The notes under the pieces are model-generated. The model was given only the letters and a program-made list of their open reading frames with translations. It was not told the DNA's origin and searched no databases. The position numbers were made by a program, and so were the translations under genes. 5,327 nt of DNA from Treponema sp. (lineage in GTDB: Bacteria; Spirochaetota; Spirochaetia; Treponematales; Treponemataceae). The DNA lies in assembly GCA_017622055.1 (NCBI GenBank), contig JAGARY010000007.1, positions 1-5,327 of the forward strand, read 5' to 3'. This document shows positions 1 through 4,029 of this stretch, one piece after another (positions within the stretch are counted from its first letter, which is position 1; every line of letters starts with the position of its first letter).

Positions 1-335
1 CAAATGTAAAAATTATCCGCATTCCATGTTCATGCCGTTTGAATCCTTTATTCATTCTTCGTGCATTCCAACGTGGTGCTGATGGTGTAATTCTTTGTGG
101 ATGTCACCCAGGAGACTGTCACTACTCTACTGGAAACTATTTTGCACGCCGTCGTATGACACTTTTATTCAGCATGCTCAACTATTTGGGTATTGAAAAA
201 GAAAGAACTCGTGTTGAATGGTGTTCTGCAGCAGAAGGTGTACGTTTTGCTGGAATTATGAATGACTTTGTTTCAAAAATCACTGAACTTGGTGAAAATA
301 AAAAGCTGGAGGACTTAAGATGCAAGAAAAATTAA
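1..335 (+). CDS. mvhD: MvhD/FlxD-type electron-transfer subunit, 5'-truncated by the window edge
   Basis: This is the C-terminal 110 codons of an MvhD-family protein; the frame is open from base 3, so the true start lies before the window and the TTG at 39 is not a start. MvhD proteins are about 130-150 residues, carry a [2Fe-2S] cluster, and pass electrons from a hydrogenase or a flavin oxidoreductase to HdrA in the cytoplasm. The family signature is clear: a Cys-Ser-x-Arg motif (bases 27-38), then AFQRGADGV, then GCHPGDCHY with cysteines at 102-104 and 117-119, then GNY and a basic stretch. The usual Cys-Ser-Gly-Arg reads Cys-Ser-Cys-Arg here, giving an extra cysteine, and Cys at 96-98 is another. 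The expected N-terminal CxxC pair would be upstream. The gene overlaps the next one by 16 bases. No hydrogenase gene is visible, so the partner is more likely the Flx proteins downstream, making this FlxD in function. Confidence 0.9.
   Translation, partial: NVKIIRIPCSCRLNPLFILRAFQRGADGVILCGCHPGDCHYSTGNYFARRRMTLLFSMLNYLGIEKERTRVEWCSAAEGVRFAGIMNDFVSKITELGENKKLEDLRCKKN
308..312 (+). promoter_or_regulatory. Ribosome binding site inside the end of mvhD
   Basis: GGAGG lies seven bases before the ATG at 320, inside the last codons of the mvhD-type gene. It supports the start at 320 and implies that the two overlapping genes are translationally coupled. Confidence 0.75.
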
Positions 336-1282
336 TTGCTCGTGCTAAAGAATTACTTGCTGAAGGAAAAGTTCAAAAGGTAGTTGGTTGGAGAAAAGGT
401 CTTTTTGATTATGACGTAACTCCAAGCGTATTTACTTCAGCTGAAGATTTAGAACAAAACTTTGTATTTAATGAATTTTGTGGTGCAAACCTTTCAAAAT
501 ACCTTGTAAAAATTACAAGAGAAATTGAAATCAAAAAAAGCACAACAAGAATGAATAACACAATGGCAAAACAGCGTGATCCAAACGCACAAGATGCCCC
601 AATTCCTAGTGAAGTTGCGTTAGTATTCTTAAAACCAAATGACACATATTCATTTACACAATTGTTAAAAGAAAATCGCATTACTCGCGACGACGTTTAC
701 GCAATTGGTGTTCCTTGCCAAGATACATTAAAAGGTGCAGAACCATGTGGTAACTGTGCTGGTAAAAAGCCTGTTTCTTGTGATGAATACATTGGCGTAG
801 ATGCAAATGCAGAAGTTGCTCCAAATGCTACACGCATGGCAGAAGTTGAAAAACTTGAAGCAATGTCAGAAGCTGAACGCTATGCATTCTGGCAAAATGA
901 ATTTAGTCGTTGTATTAGATGTAATGCTTGTCGTGATATTTGTCCTGCTTGTACATGTGAAAAATGTGTATTCGATAACAATGCACTCTACACTTCTCAA
1001 AAAGTTGCAGAAACTTCTTTTGAAGAAAGCCTTTATCACATTATTAGAGCTTGGCACGTTGCAGGAAGATGTACAGACTGTGGTGAATGTTCACGAGTTT
1101 GTCCAGAAAACATTCCATTACATTTACTTAATCGTAAATACATTAAAGATATCAATGAAATTTACGGTGAATATCAAGCAGGTAGCGATTTGGAAACAAA
1201 AGCTCCAATGCAATCATTTAAAGAAGATGATGCAGAACCAAGCATTGTTTATGAACGCTCAAAAGATGGAGGTGAACAATAA
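320..1282 (+). CDS. 4Fe-4S dicluster electron-transfer protein, FlxC-like
   Basis: A 320-residue soluble iron-sulfur protein, probably the subunit that relays electrons between the flavin oxidoreductase and the MvhD-like protein. It has three cysteine groups. A central group (C133, C143, C146, C154, within a VPC...PCGNC...SCDE context) resembles the extra cluster site of F420-hydrogenase beta-like and Flx proteins. A ferredoxin-type motif follows (C198, C201, C204, C208-Pro, with further C211, C213, C216). A second ferredoxin motif is C251, C254, C257, C261-Pro. Two canonical [4Fe-4S] clusters are therefore expected, with a third likely. The N-terminal 130 residues lack cysteines that form a motif, and the last 40 residues are acidic and probably flexible. 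The start is set by GGAGG at 308-312. The stop overlaps the next ATG by one base (TAATG). By order and composition it corresponds to FlxC of FlxABCD-HdrABC, but assignment between FlxB and FlxC is from memory of that family. Confidence 0.82.
   Translation: MQEKLIARAKELLAEGKVQKVVGWRKGLFDYDVTPSVFTSAEDLEQNFVFNEFCGANLSKYLVKITREIEIKKSTTRMNNTMAKQRDPNAQDAPIPSEVALVFLKPNDTYSFTQLLKENRITRDDVYAIGVPCQDTLKGAEPCGNCAGKKPVSCDEYIGVDANAEVAPNATRMAEVEKLEAMSEAERYAFWQNEFSRCIRCNACRDICPACTCEKCVFDNNALYTSQKVAETSFEESLYHIIRAWHVAGRCTDCGECSRVCPENIPLHLLNRKYIKDINEIYGEYQAGSDLETKAPMQSFKEDDAEPSIVYERSKDGGEQ
1268..1274 (+). promoter_or_regulatory. Ribosome binding site at a TAATG gene junction
   Basis: GGAGGTG sits seven bases before the ATG at 1282, inside the last codons of the upstream gene, whose TAA shares one base with that ATG. 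This arrangement fits stop-restart translational coupling and supports equal production of the two iron-sulfur subunits. Confidence 0.75.
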
Positions 1283-2313
1283 TGCTTTCTATTTCAGCTG
1301 ATAAAATAGATTCTTTATTTGAATCAATTGCTTCATCTTATAATTTATACATTCCAGTTGATAATGAATCTGGAAAAGCAGAATTTGAACAATGGGAAAA
1401 AGGCAAAAAACTTTCTTCTGCATTAAAAACAGTTCGTTCTGCAAAAGATTTCTTCTTTCCAAAAGTAGAAAATCTTGTAAATTATAAAAGAGAAGGAAAA
1501 TCAATTACTGTAGTTGATCCAAGAAAAGACTTAGGCGACTTTGTTATTTTTGGTGTTCGTGGATGTGATGCTGCAAGTTTTGCAATTATTGATGATGTTT
1601 ACTTAAAAATGGATCCTGTAGATTCATATTATAAAAATCGTCGTGACCACGGAACTGTTGTAACTTTGGCTTGTACAGAACCTGCACAAACATGTTTCTG
1701 TTCAACATACAACATTGATGCAACAAATCCAAAAGGTGATGTTACTTCTTGGTGTGCAGACGGAAAATATTTCTTCCAAGCTAATACAGACAAAGGAAAT
1801 GCTTTAATTGAAAAAATTAAAGGTTTACTTTCTGAAAGCGATGATAAAGCTGTAGAAGCTCAAAAGAAAGAAGTTTCTGAAAAAATTGAAAAACTTCCTT
1901 TTGCTCACTTAGATCTTTCTAAATTCCAGGGCAAAGATATGCTTAAAATCTTTAATTCAAAGATTTGGTCTAGAGTATCTGAAACTTGTCTTGGTTGTGG
2001 AACTTGTACTTATGTTTGTCCTACATGTATGTGTTTTGATGTTCGTGACTTTGACACAGGTGACGGAATTAGACAAGTGCGTTGTTGGGACTCTTGTATG
2101 TATAATGACTTTACACAAATGGCAGCAGAAAATCCTCGTCATACACAAAAAGAAAGAAGCCGTCAACGCTTTATGCACAAATTAATGTACTATCCAATGG
2201 CGCATAATGATGTTTTCTCTTGTGTTGGTTGTGGTCGCTGTTTAGAAAGCTGTCCAGTTAATATGAACATTGTTAAAGTTATTAAAGCTGTTAATGAAAC
2301 AGATGATATTTAA
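1282..2313 (+). CDS. 4Fe-4S protein of the sulfhydrogenase beta/AsrA type, FlxB-like
   Basis: A 343-residue soluble protein of the family that includes the beta subunit of archaeal sulfhydrogenase (HydB) and anaerobic sulfite reductase subunit A. These accept electrons from an FAD/NAD(P)H partner protein and pass them along a chain of 4Fe-4S clusters. The N-terminal half has the family motif FGVRGCD (C95) and then CTEP with the CFC group (C131, C138, C140), which together may hold an extra cluster. The C-terminal quarter has two ferredoxin motifs: C236, C239, C242, C246-Pro (followed by C249 and C251), and C314, C317, C320, C324-Pro. A CWDSC segment lies between them. The length is normal for the family. 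The gene immediately downstream encodes the FAD/NAD(P)H partner expected for this protein, as in the hydBG and asrAB pairs. With an MvhD gene upstream, the FlxB assignment fits better than AsrA, because no AsrC-type sulfite reductase is present. Confidence 0.87.
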   Translation: MLSISADKIDSLFESIASSYNLYIPVDNESGKAEFEQWEKGKKLSSALKTVRSAKDFFFPKVENLVNYKREGKSITVVDPRKDLGDFVIFGVRGCDAASFAIIDDVYLKMDPVDSYYKNRRDHGTVVTLACTEPAQTCFCSTYNIDATNPKGDVTSWCADGKYFFQANTDKGNALIEKIKGLLSESDDKAVEAQKKEVSEKIEKLPFAHLDLSKFQGKDMLKIFNSKIWSRVSETCLGCGTCTYVCPTCMCFDVRDFDTGDGIRQVRCWDSCMYNDFTQMAAENPRHTQKERSRQRFMHKLMYYPMAHNDVFSCVGCGRCLESCPVNMNIVKVIKAVNETDDI

Positions 2314-2318
2314 GGAAT

Positions 2319-2324
2319 AAGGAG
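2319..2324 (+). promoter_or_regulatory. Ribosome binding site deciding a GTG start
   Basis: AAGGAG is placed six bases before the GTG at 2331. It identifies GTG as the start; the first in-frame ATG is codon 47, already inside the flavin-binding domain. Confidence 0.75.
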
Positions 2325-2330
2325 ATAAAA

Positions 2331-3161
2331 GTGGAAAATAACGAATCATTTATTCCTTATGTAGGAAAAATTATTGATATTAAGCAAGAAACTCCTGATG
2401 TAAAAACATTCAGCGTAGTTGGTCTTGATGGAAAAAAATTATTTGAACACATTCCAGGTCAATGTGCAATGCTTATTGTTCCTGGCGTTGGTGAATCAAT
2501 GATTTCTATTACATCATCACCTACTTTAGAAACTCACATGGAATTTTCTATTAAAAAATGTGGTTGTGTAACTGAATGGCTTCACAATGCAGAAGTTGGA
2601 CAAGAAATTTGTCTTCGTGGACCAGTAGGAAACGGATTCCCTGTAGACACAAAATTAAAAGGCAAAGATATTCTTGTTATTGCTGGTGGTATTGGTATTG
2701 CACCAGTTCACTCAGTTGTAAACTATATGATGGATCACCGTGAAGATTATGGAAAAATCCAAGTAATTTACGGAAGCCGTTCTATGGCAGATTTAGTTCG
2801 TTTGGAAGAAATGAAAAACGTTTGGATGAAACAACCAAACTGTTCAATTGATTTAACAATTGACCGTGCAGAAGATGGTTGGGACGGACACGTTGGATTT
2901 GTACCTCCATTTGTAACAGAATTAAATCCAGATCCAAGTATGACTGTAATTATGTGTGGACCTCCAATTTTAATTCACCTTTCATTAGACGCATTAAAAA
3001 AACTTGGTTTTAAAGATGAACAAGTATTTACAACAATGGAAATGCGCATGAAATGTGGTATTGGAAAATGTGGTCGTTGTAATATTGGAGATAAATTCGT
3101 TTGTAAAGACGGTCCAGTATTCAGTTTTGACCAATTAGGTGAATTACCACCAGAATATTAA
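2331..3161 (+). CDS. flxA: FAD/NAD(P)H-binding oxidoreductase with [2Fe-2S] site, FlxA-like
   Basis: A 276-residue ferredoxin-NADP reductase-type flavoprotein, the likely entry point for NAD(P)H electrons. The FAD barrel (about residues 9-105) contains PGQ (42-44) and GESMISITSSP (54-64), the variant flavin motif seen in HydG, AsrB and PyrK relatives instead of the classical RxYS. The nucleotide-binding domain has AGGIGIAP (118-125) and the MCGPP motif (208-212). The C-terminal [2Fe-2S] site is C242-x4-C247-x2-C250-x7-C258, the arrangement of the dihydroorotate dehydrogenase electron-transfer subunit domain. Length and domain order are normal. It starts with GTG, 17 bases after the preceding stop. 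Next to the HydB/AsrA-like protein and MvhD, FlxA is the best assignment; AsrB or PyrK are rejected on context. Whether it prefers NADH or NADPH cannot be read safely from the sequence. Confidence 0.88.
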   Translation: MENNESFIPYVGKIIDIKQETPDVKTFSVVGLDGKKLFEHIPGQCAMLIVPGVGESMISITSSPTLETHMEFSIKKCGCVTEWLHNAEVGQEICLRGPVGNGFPVDTKLKGKDILVIAGGIGIAPVHSVVNYMMDHREDYGKIQVIYGSRSMADLVRLEEMKNVWMKQPNCSIDLTIDRAEDGWDGHVGFVPPFVTELNPDPSMTVIMCGPPILIHLSLDALKKLGFKDEQVFTTMEMRMKCGIGKCGRCNIGDKFVCKDGPVFSFDQLGELPPEY

Positions 3162-3168
3162 TTTTTAT

Positions 3169-3173
3169 AGGAG
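3169..3173 (+). promoter_or_regulatory. Ribosome binding site for the 2Fe-2S/4Fe-4S subunit
   Basis: AGGAG lies eight bases before the ATG at 3182, in the 20-base gap after the flxA-like gene. It favours this ATG over the in-frame ATG at codon 6. Confidence 0.7.
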
Positions 3174-3181
3174 AATATTTT

Positions 3182-3862
3182 ATGTCAGAAAAAGAAATGG
3201 CTACAATATATCTGTTTGGAAAAAAATATGATGTTCCTGCAGAATTAACAATTATGAATGCAATGGAATATGCTGGATACCAACTTAAACGCGGTTGTGG
3301 ATGTCGTAACGGATTCTGTGGTGCTTGTGCAACAATTTACAGAATGAAAGGACAAAATCAACTTCAAACATGTTTGGCATGTTCTAAAAAAGTAGAAGAC
3401 GGAATGTTCATTGCAACACTTCCATTCTTCCCACTTGTAAAACAAGTTTATGACATCAACGCTGTAAAACCAGAACAAGCAGTTATGATGCAACTTTACC
3501 CAGAAATTTATGCTTGTGTAGGTTGTAATGCTTGTACTCGTGCTTGTACACAAGATTTAAGCGTTATGCAATACATTGCTTATGCACAAAGAGGTGAATT
3601 TGACAAATGTGCAGATTTATCATTTGACTGTGTAATGTGTGGATGTTGTTCTTCACGCTGTCCAGCTGGAATTAGCCATCCTCAAGTTGCAGAATTGGCT
3701 CGCCGCTTAAACGGAAAATATTTGCAACCACAAAGCCAACATCTTATTGATAGAGTTAATGAAATTGACGAAGGTAAATGTCAAGAAATGATTGAAAAAT
3801 TAATGAACAAACCTTTGGCAGAAATTAAAGAACTTTATAATACACGTGATATAGAGAAATAA
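3182..3862 (+). CDS. Fumarate reductase/TfrB-like iron-sulfur subunit (2Fe-2S plus two 4Fe-4S)
   Basis: A 226-residue soluble iron-sulfur protein. Residues about 7-70 form a plant-type [2Fe-2S] ferredoxin domain with C41-x4-C46-x2-C49 and a fourth ligand at C64 or C67; C39 is an additional cysteine. Residues about 105-170 form a two-cluster ferredoxin region: C112, C115, C118, C122 (followed by Thr, not Pro) and C150, C153, C156, C160-Pro, with an extra C155. The order of domains matches succinate dehydrogenase/fumarate reductase subunit B and the N-terminal part of thiol:fumarate reductase TfrB. Both ferredoxin motifs have four cysteines, so two [4Fe-4S] clusters are expected and not the [3Fe-4S] cluster that SdhB and FrdB use next to quinone. 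There is no HdrB/HdrD-type CCG domain as in full-length TfrB. It probably links the flavoprotein encoded downstream to the Flx/Hdr electron chain. The C-terminal 50 residues are helical-looking and lack motifs. Confidence 0.8.
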   Translation: MSEKEMATIYLFGKKYDVPAELTIMNAMEYAGYQLKRGCGCRNGFCGACATIYRMKGQNQLQTCLACSKKVEDGMFIATLPFFPLVKQVYDINAVKPEQAVMMQLYPEIYACVGCNACTRACTQDLSVMQYIAYAQRGEFDKCADLSFDCVMCGCCSSRCPAGISHPQVAELARRLNGKYLQPQSQHLIDRVNEIDEGKCQEMIEKLMNKPLAEIKELYNTRDIEK

Positions 3863-3867
3863 ATTAA

Positions 3868-3902
3868 CCTAAGCCCGCCTTTTTGCTACACGGGTTCTTA
3901 GG
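3868..3902. repeat. Inverted repeat / hairpin 1
   Basis: CCTAAG (3868-3873) pairs with CTTAGG (3897-3902), and CCCG (3874-3877) pairs with CGGG (3891-3894), leaving a two-base bulge at 3895-3896 and a 13-base loop. It begins six bases after the stop codon of the upstream gene. A T-run (3880-3884) lies in the loop, not after the stem, so it does not look like an intrinsic terminator. It shares its right arm with hairpin 2. Confidence 0.65.
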
Positions 3903-3915
3903 GCAGAGCCCTAAG
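3897..3915. repeat. Perfect 8-bp inverted repeat / hairpin 2
   Basis: CTTAGGGC (3897-3904) and GCCCTAAG (3908-3915) are perfect complements around the loop AGA. No T-run follows. It cannot form at the same time as hairpin 1 because bases 3897-3902 are used by both. Confidence 0.75.
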
Positions 3916-3937
3916 TCGTGCTGGGAAAGAGAGAGGG

Positions 3938-3989
3938 TTTGGGAGAGAGAAAACCCCGCTTCGAAGTAGAGGGTTTTCTTGCTCCCAAA
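3938..3989. repeat. Long inverted repeat / hairpin 3
   Basis: Bases 3938-3956 pair with 3971-3989 over 19 positions, with one A-G mismatch (3946/3981) and one G-T wobble (3947/3980). The 14-base loop contains the palindrome CTTCGAAG (3959-3966). The stem is much longer than expected by chance. The sequence after the stem is AACGGGGG rather than a T-run, so a classical terminator is unlikely. mRNA stabilisation, processing or a repeat-element origin are more plausible. Confidence 0.75.
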
Positions 3990-3999
3990 AACGGGGGTC

Positions 4000-4017
4000 T
4001 TAGGGGACCTCCCTTAA
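4000..4017. repeat. Short inverted repeat / hairpin 4 just upstream of a ribosome binding site
   Basis: TTAGGGG (4000-4006) can pair with CCCTTAA (4011-4017), seven pairs including one G-T, around the loop ACCT. It ends three bases before the AGGAG of the flavoprotein gene, so it could influence ribosome access. The pairing is weaker evidence than hairpins 2 and 3. Confidence 0.45.
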
Positions 4018-4019
4018 AC

Positions 4020-4024
4020 AGGAG
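4020..4024 (+). promoter_or_regulatory. Ribosome binding site for the flavoprotein gene
   Basis: AGGAG is followed by a five-base spacer and the ATG at 4030. It fixes the start of the long flavoprotein, including its unusual N-terminal extension. Confidence 0.75.
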
Positions 4025-4029
4025 TATAT

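Larger units (their letters stand above)
3864..4017. repeat. G+C-rich intergenic element with multiple inverted repeats, bounded by TTAA
   Basis: Almost the whole gap between the iron-sulfur gene and the flavoprotein gene is made of inverted repeats and is visibly richer in G and C than the surrounding genes. The motif CCTAAG or its complement CTTAGG occurs four times in alternating orientation (3868-3873, 3897-3902, 3910-3915, 3999-4004). TTAA is found at each edge (3864-3867 and 4014-4017). A short direct repeat AGAGGGTTT occurs at 3932-3940 and 3968-3976. No open reading frame of note and no tRNA-like fold were seen. This looks like a REP-like or MITE-like intergenic repeat or a structured mRNA leader. 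Copy number in the genome cannot be judged from one window. Confidence 0.65.

Noticed and set aside
39..41. TTG at 39 as the start codon of the first gene
   Set aside because: The frame is open from base 3 and the residues before 39 (ending in the Cys-Ser-x-Arg motif) match the MvhD family, so the gene simply enters from outside the window. No ribosome binding site precedes 39.
801..1301. 166-codon open frame overlapping the FlxC-like gene in another frame
   Set aside because: It lies within a strongly motif-supported coding region, has no recognisable domain, and its lysine/leucine-rich composition is what an A+T-rich shadow frame gives. The same applies to the minus-strand open frames at 409-681, 866-1057, 1289-1504, 1957-2178 and 3245-3553, and to the plus-strand frame at 1991-2185.
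1282..3161. Anaerobic sulfite reductase AsrA/AsrB pair
   Set aside because: The two proteins are homologous in type, but no AsrC-like siroheme sulfite reductase follows, and the flanking MvhD-like and fumarate-reductase-like genes fit a Flx/Hdr system better.
2331..3161. PyrK, the dihydroorotate dehydrogenase electron-transfer subunit
   Set aside because: The domain order is similar, but there is no pyrD or other pyrimidine gene nearby and the neighbours are all electron-transfer iron-sulfur proteins.
3868..3989. Intrinsic transcription terminator between the iron-sulfur gene and the flavoprotein gene
   Set aside because: The stems are strong, but none is followed by a run of T on the + strand; the only T-run (3880-3884) is in a loop. 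The genes on both sides are predicted partners, which favours read-through.
3897..4004. CRISPR array
   Set aside because: The repeated units are only six to nine bases, in alternating orientation and unevenly spaced, with no spacer pattern and no cas genes.
3863..4029. A promoter for the flavoprotein gene in the intergenic region
   Set aside because: No convincing -35/-10 pair could be picked out within the structured G+C-rich stretch; the short TATATA before the ATG (4025-4030) overlaps the start codon and is too close to be a -10 box for it.
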